DNA of 64,000 nt from Staphylococcus condimenti (GCF_001618885.1 NZ_CP015114.1:806001-870000), one strand, 5' to 3'. Positions 52,086 to 61,438 are shown, counted from the first letter of the stretch. The notes: generated by a model from the sequence alone, not told the origin. Numbers and translations: made by a program.

Positions 52086-53018
52086 CAAAATCCATCAAAC
52101 CTTTATTAAACGACAAAAACTACATCGCTGCATTAGCAATTGACCAACGTGGTGCTTTAAAACGCTTATTAGGCGAAGATGCTAAAACAGAAGACTTAGA
52201 ACAATTTAAAGTCCATGTTTCTGAAGAATTAACTCCTTATGCTTCAAGTATCTTACTTGACCCTGAATATGGTTTACCTGCAACTAAAGTTCGTGCTGAA
52301 AATGCTGGGTTATTACTTGCTTATGAAAAAAACTGGTTACGATGCATCAGAACCAGGACGTCTTCCTGACTTATTAAATGTTTGGTCTGTTAAACGTCTT
52401 AAAGAAGCTGGCGCAGATGCTGTTAAATTACTAGTATATGTAGACATCGACGAAGATAAAGCAATCAATGATCAAAAAGAAGCTTTTGTTGAACGTGTAG
52501 GCAGCGAATGTGTTGCTGAAGGTTTACCTTTATTCTTAGAAATCGTTTCTTATGATGCCAACAATGCTGATAGCGGTTCTGAAGAATTTGCAAAAGTTAA
52601 AGCACACAAAGTAAATGAAGCAATGAAAAAATATTCTGAACCTCGTTTCAATGTTGATGTATTAAAAGTAGAAGTACCTGTTAACATGAACTTTGTTGAA
52701 GGATTTGGTGAAAAAGCATTATTCACTAAAGAAGAAGCTGTTCAAGCCTTTAAAGAACAAGCTGCATCAACAAACTTACCTTATATTTACTTAAGTGCTG
52801 GTGTTTCTGCTGATTTATTCCAAAAAACTTTATATTTTGCTAAAGAAGCAGGATCAACTTTCAATGGTGTATTATGTGGACGTGCAACATGGAGAGGCGC
52901 TACTGATCATTTTGCCGAAGGTGACGCAGCTGTTCAAGAATGGTTCCGCACTGAAGGTAAATCAAATATCGAAAGTTTAAATAAAGTATTAGACGAAACA
53001 GCTACACCAATTAAATAA
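52082..53018 (+). pseudogene. lacD: Tagatose-1,6-bisphosphate aldolase LacD, frameshifted
   Basis: Should cleave tagatose-1,6-bisphosphate to DHAP and glyceraldehyde-3-phosphate. Frame 1 (52082-52369) runs [37 protein letters not shown], then goes wrong ([12 protein letters not shown]). The +1 frame continues the same protein, [18 protein letters not shown] to the end at 53018. The break is in a 7-A tract at 52326-52332; six As would restore one frame of about 311 aa. It is either a real mutation, a sequencing error, or a site where slippage could restore function. Confidence 0.9.
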
Positions 53019-53041
53019 TTACATTCAATAAAATCATTAAA

Positions 53042-53077
53042 GAAAACCACCAATCATCTACTTGTTTGGTGGTTTTC
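53042..53077 (+). terminator. Terminator of lacABCD
   Basis: AAAACCACCAA and TTTGGTGGTTTT pair across about 11 bases. Bidirectional in form. Confidence 0.88.
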
Positions 53078-53153
53078 ACTATGTACGATAGATATAACTT
53101 AGTGCTATCATAATATTTATAAAACGAACCTTACAAAGAAAAGGATTTTTTGA

Positions 53154-54443
53154 ATGACGATTATTGCACTGACAATTTTTATATTGACCCTTATTTTTAT
53201 TATATGGCAACCTAAAGGATTAGACATTGGTATTACAGCCATTATAGGAGCGTTACTTGCCTTAATAACAGGTGTAGTTTCTATTCATGATTTAGGTGAA
53301 GTAACGCAAATTGTCTGGAACGCCACCCTCACTTTTGTTGCATTAATTATCATTTCTCTAATACTAGATAAAATCGGCTTTTTTGAATGGGCAGCACTGC
53401 ACATGGTACGCGCTTCTAAAGGTAATGGCGTACGCATGTTTATTTATATCGTACTTTTAGGTGCGTTAATAGCTGCTTTATTTGCTAATGACGGTGCAGC
53501 TTTGATACTAACACCAATCGTTCTTGCAATGGTAAGACATCTTAAATTCAATAAAAAGCATGTCTTCCCGTTCATTATTGCTTGTGGTTTTATTGCAGAC
53601 ACAACATCATTACCATTAATTGTAAGTAACTTAGTTAATATTGTATCTGCCGACTTCTTCAACATTAATTTCATTGAATATTTTTTCAGAATGATTATTC
53701 CTAACCTCTTTTCTTTGATTGCGAGTATATTGATTTTATTTCTTTATTTTAGAAAAAGCATTCCTAAAACTGTAGATATTTCAAAGTTAACTTCGCCAGA
53801 ACATGCGATTAAAGATTTTCGATTGTTTAAAATATCATGGTTCGTTATTATTATTTTGCTTACTGGTTACTTTATTAGCGAATTCTCCGGCATACCTGTT
53901 TCAATCATTGCAGGTGTTATCGCATTGATTTTTCTTTTATTAGCTAATAAGTCAGAAGCTGTACATACTAAAGAAGTTATTAAAGGCGCACCGTGGAATA
54001 TTGTTGTATTTTCTATTGGGATGTATCTTGTTGTTTTCGGGCTGAAAAATGTAGGGATTACGACATTATTATCAGAAATCATTACCCAAATTTCACACTT
54101 GGGATTATTTTCAAGTGTCATCGGCATGGGTTTTTTATCTGCAATTTTATCTGCAATTATGAATAATATGCCTACAGTCATGATAGATGCTATATCTATT
54201 AACCAAGCACAGGTTTCTGGTTTAATTAAAGAAGCGCTTATATACGCAAATATTATCGGTGCTGACTTAGGGCCTAAACTTACTCCTATCGGTTCTCTAG
54301 CAACTTTATTATGGCTTCACGTACTTTCGCAAAAAGGCATGAAAATTTCTTGGGGTGTTTATTTTAAAACTGGCATTATCATTACGATACCTGTCTTATT
54401 TGCGACATTGTTAGGATTATATATATCAATGTTATTATTTTAA
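53154..54443 (+). CDS. arsB: Arsenite efflux membrane protein ArsB
   Basis: 429 aa with about 12 helices, the ArsB/NhaD-like carrier family. It exports arsenite or antimonite. [17 protein letters not shown], the [12 protein letters not shown] loop, MNNMPTVM and [18 protein letters not shown] are the conserved segments. It is followed at 15 bp by arsC. There is no arsR or arsA in the window; AAGGA precedes the ATG. Confidence 0.92.
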   Translation: MTIIALTIFILTLIFIIWQPKGLDIGITAIIGALLALITGVVSIHDLGEVTQIVWNATLTFVALIIISLILDKIGFFEWAALHMVRASKGNGVRMFIYIVLLGALIAALFANDGAALILTPIVLAMVRHLKFNKKHVFPFIIACGFIADTTSLPLIVSNLVNIVSADFFNINFIEYFFRMIIPNLFSLIASILILFLYFRKSIPKTVDISKLTSPEHAIKDFRLFKISWFVIIILLTGYFISEFSGIPVSIIAGVIALIFLLLANKSEAVHTKEVIKGAPWNIVVFSIGMYLVVFGLKNVGITTLLSEIITQISHLGLFSSVIGMGFLSAILSAIMNNMPTVMIDAISINQAQVSGLIKEALIYANIIGADLGPKLTPIGSLATLLWLHVLSQKGMKISWGVYFKTGIIITIPVLFATLLGLYISMLLF

Positions 54444-54458
54444 ATAAGGAGTTTCTAA

Positions 54459-54860
54459 ATGACTAAAAAGAAAATTTATTTTATTTGTACCGGAAACGCA
54501 TGTCGAAGCCAGATAGCTGAAGGCTATGCTAAAAATATATTAGGAGAAAATTGGAACGTTTATTCAGGTGGAATTGAGTCCCACGGTGTCAATCCATTAG
54601 CAATCGAAGCAATGAAAGAAGACGGCATTGATATCAGTCATCAAACTTCTGATAAAATTACTGAACAAGATTTAAACTCAGCTGACCTCGTCATTACACT
54701 ATGCGATCATGCTGATAAAAATTGCCCAATCATTTCTTCAAATGTAAGAAAAGCACATTGGGGGTTTGAAGACCCAGCAGGAAAAGATTGGTCAAAATTC
54801 CAAGAAGTGAGAGATAATATTAAAAAACGCATTCAATATTTTAAAGAAACTGAACGTTAA
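54459..54860 (+). CDS. arsC: Arsenate reductase, thioredoxin-coupled (pI258 type)
   Basis: 133 aa, low-molecular-weight phosphatase fold. The active-site loop [10 protein letters not shown] carries Cys10 and Cys15, and the redox pair Cys82/Cys89 is in [11 protein letters not shown]. Reduces arsenate with thioredoxin, giving arsenite for ArsB. AAGGAG before the ATG. Confidence 0.95.
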   Translation: MTKKKIYFICTGNACRSQIAEGYAKNILGENWNVYSGGIESHGVNPLAIEAMKEDGIDISHQTSDKITEQDLNSADLVITLCDHADKNCPIISSNVRKAHWGFEDPAGKDWSKFQEVRDNIKKRIQYFKETER

Positions 54861-54865
54861 CAAAT

Positions 54866-54890
54866 AAAGCCTCGGCAATGCCGAGGCTTT
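54866..54890 (+). terminator. Bidirectional terminator between arsC and lacG
   Basis: AAAGCCTCGGC and GCCGAGGCTTT pair perfectly around AAT. Convergent genes end on both sides, so it serves both strands. Confidence 0.92.
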
Positions 54891-54901
54891 AAACATTAAT
54901 A

Positions 54902-56308
54902 TTATTTCCCATAAATATCTAATGAAAGTGCTTTATACCATTTTGCACTATCTTTGATATAACGTTTTTGTGTTTCGAAATCAATGTAGAATAATCCGTA
55001 ACGTTTATTATATCCATTTGACCAACTGAACATATCTTGTAATGACCAAACAAAGTATCCTTTGACATTAACGCCATCAACATACGCACGTTCAATCGCA
55101 TCAATGTGTTGACTAATATAGTCAATACGATCTTCATCATGAACTTCTCCATTTTCTTCTAAAACATCTTTATAACCTAAACCATTTTCAGTGATATAGA
55201 TTTTTTTGTAATTTGGATAATCATTTTTAATACGTAAAATCATATCATATAAACCTTGTGGATAAATGTACCAATCCCAGTCATTTGTCGGAATAGCTTC
55301 ATTTTTAACTACTTCACCAATACCTTTAACTCGGAAAACAGAAGTTCCCTTGTCACCAGTACCATTATGATGAATATAGCTTTCTTGATTATGATATTTA
55401 ATCCAGTTACTTTGATAATAATTAATTCCTAAGAAATCAAGTTGTGGAGCTGCTTTACGCATTTCTTCTAACTCTTCTTCACGGATATCTAATTTTTCAA
55501 ATTCGTCTCCTAAGATTTCACGAACTACTGTTAATTTTTCAGGAGTATAGTAACCCAAGAAAGTTCCATCTAACATGAAACCATTCATGAATATATCATG
55601 TTTATATGCAGCAATTTGATTCAATGGTTGATTATCAATGCTGTAAAATTGTGTTAATGCGTGAATTAAACCGATTTCCCCTTCATAACCTTTAGATTTG
55701 AAAAGGTTAACCACTCGGCTATGAGCTACAATTTGGTTATGTTGTGCTTGAAGACATTTTAAAGTATTGTATTGTTCACCAGGCGGGAATGCACCTGTAA
55801 TATATTGTCCTTGAACATAAGCAATAGGTTCGTTGATAGTCATCCAATGTTTTACAATATCATGATATTCATCAAATACTAACTCAGCAAATCTATCAAA
55901 TGCATCAAGTTGCGCCTTGTTTAGCCAGTCTCCTTTTTCAAAAAGTGTTTCTGGTGTATCAAAGTGGTGTAACGTCACATAAGGTTCGACGCCATATTTA
56001 TGACAAGTTTCAAAAACATTTCTATAGTATTCTATTCCTTTTTGATTAACTTCTCCTGTTCCATCAGGTATAATTCTAGACCATGCTACTGAAATACGGA
56101 TACCTTTAATACCATATTCTGAAGCTAAGCGAATATCTTCTTCATAACGATTGTAGAAATCACTTGCTGGATCTGGAGAAAATCTTCCTTGTTTTTCTAA
56201 AAATCCGTCCCATAAAACTCTACCTTTTCCGTCAACAGTACTAGAACCTTCAACTTGATACGCAGCAGTTGCCGCACCTAATACAAAGTCTTTAGGCAAT
56301 TTACTCAT
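54902..56308 (-). CDS. lacG: 6-phospho-beta-galactosidase
   Basis: Hydrolyses lactose-6-phosphate to glucose and galactose-6-phosphate, feeding LacAB. 468-aa GH1 enzyme. MSKLPKDFVLGAATAAYQVEG at the N terminus, acid/base Glu in WMTINEPIAYVQG, nucleophile Glu in IYITENGLGYKDV. It is on the opposite strand from lacABCD. AAGGAG before the ATG. The frame is intact. Confidence 0.95.
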   Translation of the reverse strand: MSKLPKDFVLGAATAAYQVEGSSTVDGKGRVLWDGFLEKQGRFSPDPASDFYNRYEEDIRLASEYGIKGIRISVAWSRIIPDGTGEVNQKGIEYYRNVFETCHKYGVEPYVTLHHFDTPETLFEKGDWLNKAQLDAFDRFAELVFDEYHDIVKHWMTINEPIAYVQGQYITGAFPPGEQYNTLKCLQAQHNQIVAHSRVVNLFKSKGYEGEIGLIHALTQFYSIDNQPLNQIAAYKHDIFMNGFMLDGTFLGYYTPEKLTVVREILGDEFEKLDIREEELEEMRKAAPQLDFLGINYYQSNWIKYHNQESYIHHNGTGDKGTSVFRVKGIGEVVKNEAIPTNDWDWYIYPQGLYDMILRIKNDYPNYKKIYITENGLGYKDVLEENGEVHDEDRIDYISQHIDAIERAYVDGVNVKGYFVWSLQDMFSWSNGYNKRYGLFYIDFETQKRYIKDSAKWYKALSLDIYGK

Positions 56309-56353
56309 TATATATGTCTCCTTTTTTAATTAGAATCTTCAATATGATGATTT

Positions 56354-56428
56354 CACACACAAATGGTGCCCCTTACCGCTTATGCAAGTTCATGATGTCG
56401 TGGGTAATGCAGTAAGGGGCAATGTGTG
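56354..56428 (-). repeat. Long inverted repeat between lacE and lacG
   Basis: TGCCCCTTAC (56367-56376) pairs with GTAAGGGGCA (56412-56421). CACACA and TGTGTG extend it on both sides with a 5-base bulge. No T-run follows it on the minus strand, so it is more likely an RNA processing or stability element than a terminator. Confidence 0.7.
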
Positions 56429-56441
56429 TACTTTCCTTTTA

Positions 56442-57281
56442 TTATTTGTTGTTTTCGTTGATTTTTTCGAAAATCAATTTCATTGCGCCTTCTCCATCTC
56501 GAGTTAAGCCAATGTATTGTTTACCAGTCGTTGGTACTAAAACAGCACCGTATTGATCTGTGTATTTTCTCATTTCGTCTTTCATTGCATCCATTTGAGG
56601 TGCAAGAATTACAATATCCATATCTTTTATTAAATCCATATCCTGACCATATGCACGTGCTGTTGCTTCTAATGAAATATCATTATCTTTAGCATATTTG
56701 TTTAAGCTGTTTGCTAAGATACCACTTGTTCCACCACCAGCACACACAACTAAAACGTTTGTATGTTCACGTGAATTGTAATCAGGAGTATTTTCTTCTA
56801 CTTCTACAGGTGCAGTTGCAGCAGCGCCTGCTTCAGCACCAGCAACAGCTACTCCGCTTGCTTTCGCTAATTCGATTTCGCGTTCTTCATCTAATTTCAA
56901 TTTGTCATACGCTTTTACAAATGGGAACCAAATTGAAAAGTCTAAAACTAAGATTATGGCAATTAATAATAGTGATAATACTGAGAAGTTTGATGCCATA
57001 TAGATACCAATTGGACCTGGAGTCGGCCATGGTAAGAAGTGCATAAATCCGTTCATTCCTAAATTATCTACGAAGAATTTTAAAACCCATGAGTTTAAAA
57101 TAGGTGTAATAATGAACGGAATCATAAATACCGGGTTCAAGATAATTGGTGCACCAAATAATAAAGGCTCATTTACTGCGAAGGTTGTCGGGATAAAGGA
57201 TGCTTTACCGACCGCCTTCAGCTCCGGCGATTTACACAGCAACATGAACATATAAGGAACTAATAAAGTGATAAGCGTTCC
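56442..57281 (-). pseudogene. lacE: Truncated lactose-specific PTS EIICB (C-terminal part of LacE)
   Basis: The remnant covers about the last half of the LacE protein: part of the EIIC domain (TLITLLVPYMFMLLCKS, NEPLLFGAPIILNP, the PWPTPGPIGIYMAS helix), an Ala-rich linker (VAGAEAGAAATAP) and the complete EIIB domain with the phosphorylated Cys in VVCAGGGTSGILAN. The first ~300 residues are missing. Homology stops near 57281, just before the prophage-side terminator. It is not translated as a working permease. The frame opens at 57251 with an ATG, but there is no Shine-Dalgarno. Confidence 0.88.
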
Positions 57282-57293
57282 AATGTTTATATG

Positions 57294-57325
57294 TATAAAA
57301 AAAGCCCACCTATTATTTAGGTGGG
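57294..57325 (-). terminator. Terminator at the prophage-lacE junction
   Basis: Read on the minus strand, CCCACCTA and TAGGTGGG pair around five bases and are followed by a T-tract (TTTTTTT). It would stop prophage transcripts from entering the lacE remnant. Confidence 0.85.
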
Positions 57326-57331
57326 TAAATT

Positions 57332-57436
57332 ATGTATAAAAAGTACACAAAACTGTATTATTGGAGGGAGTGTAGTGTAAGTTTTAACGCTTCGTATAAT
57401 TGGGGTGTGAATGATACAGATTTATATGTGTACTAA
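57332..57436 (+). CDS. Possible 34-aa ORF in the junction spacer
   Basis: ATG preceded at eight bases by AGGTGG (which is also the right arm of the terminator stem), giving MYKKYTKLYYWREC at the N terminus, followed by SVSFNASYNWGVNDTDLYVY and a TAA. It is Tyr-rich and lacks a predicted domain. It may be chance. Confidence 0.25.
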   Translation: MYKKYTKLYYWRECSVSFNASYNWGVNDTDLYVY

Positions 57437-57515
57437 TGATAATTATAGAGCTAATGATTTTTACAGTCAAATTTTACTTTTTATAAGTTCTATATCAATC
57501 TTGACTTTAAAACAC

Positions 57516-57546
57516 AAAAAGAGGACTGCTCAGCCAAGCAATCCTC
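57516..57546 (-). terminator. Terminator of the lysis module
   Basis: Read on the minus strand, GAGGATTGCT and AGCAGTCCTC pair with one G-U and run into TTTTTG, just past the endolysin stop. Confidence 0.85.
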
Positions 57547-57588
57547 AAATGGATGGACATTATCCATTACTCACACTTCAATTATAAC

Positions 57589-59055
57589 TTAACTTATTGT
57601 TCCCCACAATGGACCTACCGAATGATTAGGTGGAGCTTGTCCATTCCATGTACGAATTGGTAAATAATATCTTTTTCCTTTCCAATCATAACTAATCCAT
57701 ACATGACCATCTTGCAGCATAACTTCATCATAAGTTGGTGTATATCCATGTGGTTGGAAGTCGTAAGCATACGGACAACTTCTGAATGGACCAACAGTTC
57801 TAGCGATTATTGGCTGATTTCCATTTACGAACACTGCCTCCTCACTCATATACCAAGTGCCATAACTATTACGTTTCCATGCCCCAGCTACGGTTGACTT
57901 AGTATTACTTGCAGAACTTGAGTTTTTAGACACAGTAGCTGTCGGTACCTTACCTGCTTGATAAGCTCTTATTTGCTTAATGAAGTAGTCTTTAAGTTTG
58001 AGTTTAATTCCTTGTGAAGGTACACCTTGTGTCACTGGATCGAAGCCAGTATGGAGCTTCATACTTCGATGAGGGCATGAAGTCTGTGAAAATTCCATAT
58101 GAAGTCTCACTGTATTTCTATTAGCTTTTAATCCCCATTTATTCAACAGTCTTGCTGCTTCTTGGAAAGCTGCCTGCTCATTGGCAAGGAACATTTTATC
58201 ACTTGCACCAATTGACTGACATATTTCAATACCATACGAATTTTTGTTACCATTCTGATTAGCTGTATGCCACGCTATACGACTTTCTGGCAGCGCTTGG
58301 TATACTGTGTTTCCACTTATATATGAATGAGCTACACCAGCCTCTAAACGTGATAAAGGAGCGTTCACTAAACCACGATGATATGCTTCTGCTGTAGCAC
58401 CAACACTTCCTGCATCATTGTGTAGCGTTATTGATGTTGGTTTATATCCACGATTAGGTAGGCGATAACCTCTTACTTCGTCACGAATATAACTTAATTT
58501 CTTCATTTTCTTTTTAGCTGCCGGTTGCTTCTTGGCAGTAGCTTTTGTAGCAGATTGTGGTGAAGATTTTTCTACACTCTCTTTTTTTGCGTTCTCTGGT
58601 TTGAAGTTTGGACGAATGAACCACATTGGGAAATCATATTTATGTTTACGTTTGGTTACCTTTTCCCAACCAGTGCCGTGCCAAATATCGCCACTTGTCC
58701 AGCCGCCGCCAAGCCAGTTTTGTTCTTGCACCCAAATGTAGTCGAGTGTTGCTGACGTTACCCAATCAACGTGACCATAACCACCACCATATTTGTTGTT
58801 AAATACAACTAAATCGCCTGTTTTAGCAAGAAACTCCGGTGTGTTTTGGTAGACAACAGCTTCGCCTTTAAAATTATTATCGAAAGGAATATTCACAGCA
58901 CCCTCGCCTTTCAAACTGTGTCCAAACAACTCTATCCACCCAGCGTTTGCATAATCGAAACATTGGAATGCCGCATAGCCATCTGTGTCATACTGCTTTC
59001 CGTTCGATTCATTAAGCCACTTTTTAAATTGATTGTAGGTCATCTTAGCTGTCAT
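57589..59055 (-). CDS. Phage endolysin: CHAP - amidase_2 - SH3b
   Basis: 488-aa modular lysin that cleaves the host wall at the end of infection. Residues 1-150: CHAP endopeptidase with the catalytic Cys in [13 protein letters not shown] and His in [10 protein letters not shown]. About 150-190: Ala/Lys/Ser linker. Then amidase_2, with the zinc His in [16 protein letters not shown], and the SCPHRSM motif. About 390-488: SH3b cell-wall-binding domain ([27 protein letters not shown]). It overlaps the holin by 4 bases. Confidence 0.95.
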   Translation of the reverse strand: MTAKMTYNQFKKWLNESNGKQYDTDGYAAFQCFDYANAGWIELFGHSLKGEGAVNIPFDNNFKGEAVVYQNTPEFLAKTGDLVVFNNKYGGGYGHVDWVTSATLDYIWVQEQNWLGGGWTSGDIWHGTGWEKVTKRKHKYDFPMWFIRPNFKPENAKKESVEKSSPQSATKATAKKQPAAKKKMKKLSYIRDEVRGYRLPNRGYKPTSITLHNDAGSVGATAEAYHRGLVNAPLSRLEAGVAHSYISGNTVYQALPESRIAWHTANQNGNKNSYGIEICQSIGASDKMFLANEQAAFQEAARLLNKWGLKANRNTVRLHMEFSQTSCPHRSMKLHTGFDPVTQGVPSQGIKLKLKDYFIKQIRAYQAGKVPTATVSKNSSSASNTKSTVAGAWKRNSYGTWYMSEEAVFVNGNQPIIARTVGPFRSCPYAYDFQPHGYTPTYDEVMLQDGHVWISYDWKGKRYYLPIRTWNGQAPPNHSVGPLWGTIS

Positions 59056-59528
59056 TCTTTTTCACCTTCCTTCAACACTTCATCATCGTGGTATCTGCTT
59101 GCACCACGTGGTAATTCTTCATCATATTCATATTCTGCAACATCGAAAACAACTTCGTCACTATCATCAGTAAATGGCTGTGATGTGTCGAATTCTTGAG
59201 GAGTCAATTCTTTTCGTTCTGGTGTAACGCTATCATCGTCAACTGTTTTCTGATACTCAACTGGGTCAACATTTTCATCACGCGGATTTGTATAAGTCTG
59301 TACAATACCACTGTCTTTTATTCCTTTCGTTGTAGGATCTTGTATTACTCCGAATGCGACTAATACAGCAAGTAATCCATTAACGCCATTACTAAATTGT
59401 TCTAACTGACTTGTGTAATCTACCCCGATAGCTTGTGTTACATTATTAATAAAAAGAATAACTGCCGATAAGATAGCTACCCAGAATGTTTTGCTTTTGA
59501 AACGCACTTTCCAATTTATACTCTTCAT
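59052..59528 (-). CDS. Phage holin, LC3-type, with acidic C-terminal tail
   Basis: 158 aa: two hydrophobic segments at about residues 13-35 and 45-63, then a highly acidic hydrophilic tail ([16 protein letters not shown]). The beginning [19 protein letters not shown] is typical of phiLC3 holins. It sets the timing of endolysin release, and lies directly before the endolysin with a 4-base overlap. Confidence 0.9.
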   Translation of the reverse strand: MKSINWKVRFKSKTFWVAILSAVILFINNVTQAIGVDYTSQLEQFSNGVNGLLAVLVAFGVIQDPTTKGIKDSGIVQTYTNPRDENVDPVEYQKTVDDDSVTPERKELTPQEFDTSQPFTDDSDEVVFDVAEYEYDEELPRGASRYHDDEVLKEGEKE

Positions 59529-59540
59529 TTAAAAACCTCC

Positions 59541-59577
59541 AAATAAAATAAAAAAGCCGACACATATGTGCCGACTT
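59541..59577 (-). terminator. Hairpin with T-run between DUF2951-like gene and holin
   Basis: AAGCCGACACATATGTGCCGACTT is a nearly perfect palindrome (59554-59577), followed on the minus strand by a T-rich run. It would limit read-through of the tail transcript into the lysis genes. Confidence 0.75.
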
Positions 59578-59974
59578 ATTTAAAGAAGATGTTTGCTACC
59601 AAAGAGATAAGCGGGACTAATACAACCCCTGCAAATCCCAACCAGTAGCCGATTACTTCTCTGTTACCTTTCGCCTCTGCCTCTACAATTCCTTGCAAAC
59701 TCTTGATTTCTTTTTCGTGGTCCTTCGTTTCGTATTCTAAATCAGTTACCCTAGTGCCTACCGTTGCTAATGATTCACTCATTTTTTCTAAGTGTTTTTC
59801 TGATCTAGCTTGTGATTCAAATGCTTTTTCTTGTAGCAATGTCTGTCTATCTACTTTATTCAGCAAACTATTGAAATTGTCTGTATGTTTCTTATCCACT
59901 TCATTTATGCGTTCGTGTATTTTGCCCCTTGATTTTTCCCACTCGTGTTTTAGTACATATTTATCTTCGTCCAT
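59576..59974 (-). CDS. Phage protein with coiled coil and C-terminal membrane anchor (DUF2951/XhlA-like)
   Basis: 132 aa: strongly charged helical N-terminal 100 residues (coiled-coil repeats of Lys, Glu and Asp), then one membrane helix near the end (VIGYWLGFAGVVLVPLISLVANIFF). This is the layout of DUF2951/XhlA-type phage proteins next to holins. The start at 59974 (MDEDKYVL) lies in the 3' end of the four-helix gene. It may take part in lysis but this is unproven. Confidence 0.72.
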   Translation of the reverse strand: MDEDKYVLKHEWEKSRGKIHERINEVDKKHTDNFNSLLNKVDRQTLLQEKAFESQARSEKHLEKMSESLATVGTRVTDLEYETKDHEKEIKSLQGIVEAEAKGNREVIGYWLGFAGVVLVPLISLVANIFFK

Positions 59975-60383
59975 AGATACCCAAACCACCTAAGAAACCG
60001 ACAAATCCTAGCCACGCTGTCATAGCGATAAATTGTGCTGGGGTTATCCAATTGATGGCATTATATACACTCGCTGACGACATTAAGAAGTGTATGATGG
60101 CACTTCCTACGCCACCTACTAACATAAAATAGTTTGAAGTGTTATTAACAGACCGTTTACCAAAGAATAGACTAGATAGAATTAGACAAGTACCAAATAA
60201 AAGCAACAGCAAACCCCATATCCAAATAGGCATGACTTCGTTTAGCGCTCGGTAGAAATCACTTTCGTTAATAACCTTTTCTTGGCTTATGAGCCAATAG
60301 ACACCTCGTATATCTACAAACACACCTAACCCAAACAAAGATAAAGTGGCTAGTTTATCGTGTATTGTGAAGTTTTCGTTCAT
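59961..60383 (-). CDS. Phage-encoded four-helix membrane protein
   Basis: 140 aa with about four transmembrane helices (LATLSLFGLGVFVDIRGVYW, PIWIWGLLLLLFGTCLILSS, YFMLVGGVGSAIIHFLMSS, FIAMTAWLGFVGFLGGLGIY). I do not recognise its family. The start at 60383 has AGGTGA before the ATG. It overlaps the coiled-coil gene by 14 bases. It could be a superinfection-exclusion or lysis-accessory protein, but nothing proves it. Confidence 0.7.
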   Translation of the reverse strand: MNENFTIHDKLATLSLFGLGVFVDIRGVYWLISQEKVINESDFYRALNEVMPIWIWGLLLLLFGTCLILSSLFFGKRSVNNTSNYFMLVGGVGSAIIHFLMSSASVYNAINWITPAQFIAMTAWLGFVGFLGGLGIYGRR

Positions 60384-60416
60384 GTGTTCACCTACTTCCA
60401 TCTAAATAATTTATAT

Positions 60417-60452
60417 ATAAAAAGACACCTACATAAGTAAGCGCCTTGTGAT
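60417..60452 (-). terminator. Terminator after the 55-aa gene
   Basis: Read on the minus strand, GGCGCTTAC and GTAGGTGTC pair (several G-U pairs) around TTAT and are followed by TTTTT. It closes the protease cassette. Confidence 0.65.
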
Positions 60453-60456
60453 TTAT

Positions 60457-60624
60457 TTATAATGTAACTTTATCTTTTGTTAACCTAATGTCTTTTAAAG
60501 GTAAATTTTCGTCATAAGAAATTTTTACGAACTCTTTTTCTTTTCTATTTATAAGATGTGCGGCGATTTTTAAAACATCTTTTTCTTCGCCTTCAATGGT
60601 ATGACTGTTAATTTTTATTTTCAT
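60457..60624 (-). CDS. 55-aa small phage protein coupled to the protease gene
   Basis: A complete small ORF: MKIKINSHTI at the start, then EGEEKDVLKIAAHLI, then RKEKEFVKIS and DENLPLKDIRLTKDKVTL at the end. GGAGGG lies 5 bases before the ATG. Its ATG overlaps the protease stop codon (TGATG), so it is translationally coupled. Charged, with no membrane segment. Function unknown; it might be a partner or inhibitor of the protease. Confidence 0.7.
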   Translation of the reverse strand: MKIKINSHTIEGEEKDVLKIAAHLINRKEKEFVKISYDENLPLKDIRLTKDKVTL

Positions 60625-61411
60625 CAGAAACCCTCCATATTCTTAATTTGTTCTTCAAAATCCAGTAATTCTTCTGCATGAATAACGACCCCTAAGTTAA
60701 TTCCAATTTCAGAAACACCATAAGAGGTATTGTCAACATTATTGTCTTTATATATATAACTCTTGTTTTTCATAATATGATCTGCACGATTAATTCCCAA
60801 AAATAAAAATCTTTCTTGTCCTAAAAATGAATTACCGAATCTATCTGTATAACCATTTGGATTATACAAATAAACTGGGGACCCACTTGAACCATTGGTT
60901 ATAGTCATGTCTATTAAAAATATTTTTTGATTATTAAACTTAATACCAGGATGAGTAGCTGTTATGCCTTTTCTAAATACGGGTAGATTATTATATTCGT
61001 CAATTACACCCCTAGGATAACCAACCATTAATATGTCTTCAACGAAGTTAAGATTCTTGATTTCATTTGTACGTATATCACTTTGAGTTAGATAAGCAAT
61101 ATCTAATTCAAAATCATCATTAAATAAATCAATCGCAGGAATTGCACACAAATCAACATTATGTTTAGAATGGTCTAACTTAATAGACTTTATACCGTCA
61201 AATTTAAAGACAACAGATTCCGGATTATCTATTTCTCTTTTTTAGAAACAGTTATTTGCATACTATTACAATTTTCTAGTACATGCTTATTAGTTATTAT
61301 AAAAGGATAATCACTTTTGTCTATTTGAAAGACAAAGAAAAAACCTGTTCCTATACTTTTTTCGGTAGTTATTCTTACTACACTCTTAGTCATTTTATCA
61401 ATTCTATTCAT
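60624..61411 (-). pseudogene. Trypsin-like serine protease, frameshifted in a homopolymer
   Basis: Frame 1 starts at 61411 (MNRIDKMTKSVVRI) and stops after 60 codons; the next frame picks up the same fold and ends at 60624. Adding one base to the 6-T tract at 61238-61243 joins them into one protein of about 262 aa with the full trypsin triad: His43 in TNKHVLEN, Asp87 in HNVDL and Ser176 in the motif NGSSGSPV. No signal peptide, so it would act in the cytoplasm. Own promoter upstream, a 55-aa gene overlapping its stop, and a terminator after that: a moron-like unit. Not part of the structural genes. Confidence 0.8.
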
Positions 61412-61420
61412 TATATTGCC

Positions 61421-61437
61421 CCCTATTCTTTATAGGG
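61421..61437 (-). repeat. Hairpin next to the protease Shine-Dalgarno
   Basis: CCCTAT and ATAGGG pair around five bases, and the right arm ends in the GGGGG Shine-Dalgarno of the protease gene. It could restrict translation. Confidence 0.5.
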
Positions 61438-61438
61438 T

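Noticed and set aside
57251..57281. ATG at 57251 as a true start of a short LacE
   Set aside because: There is no Shine-Dalgarno, and LacE-like sequence continues upstream of it for about ten codons; it is a remnant.
61229..61411. A separate 60-aa gene ending at 61229
   Set aside because: Its C terminus is joined in the +1 frame by sequence continuing the same protease fold; the 60 residues contain the His of the triad.
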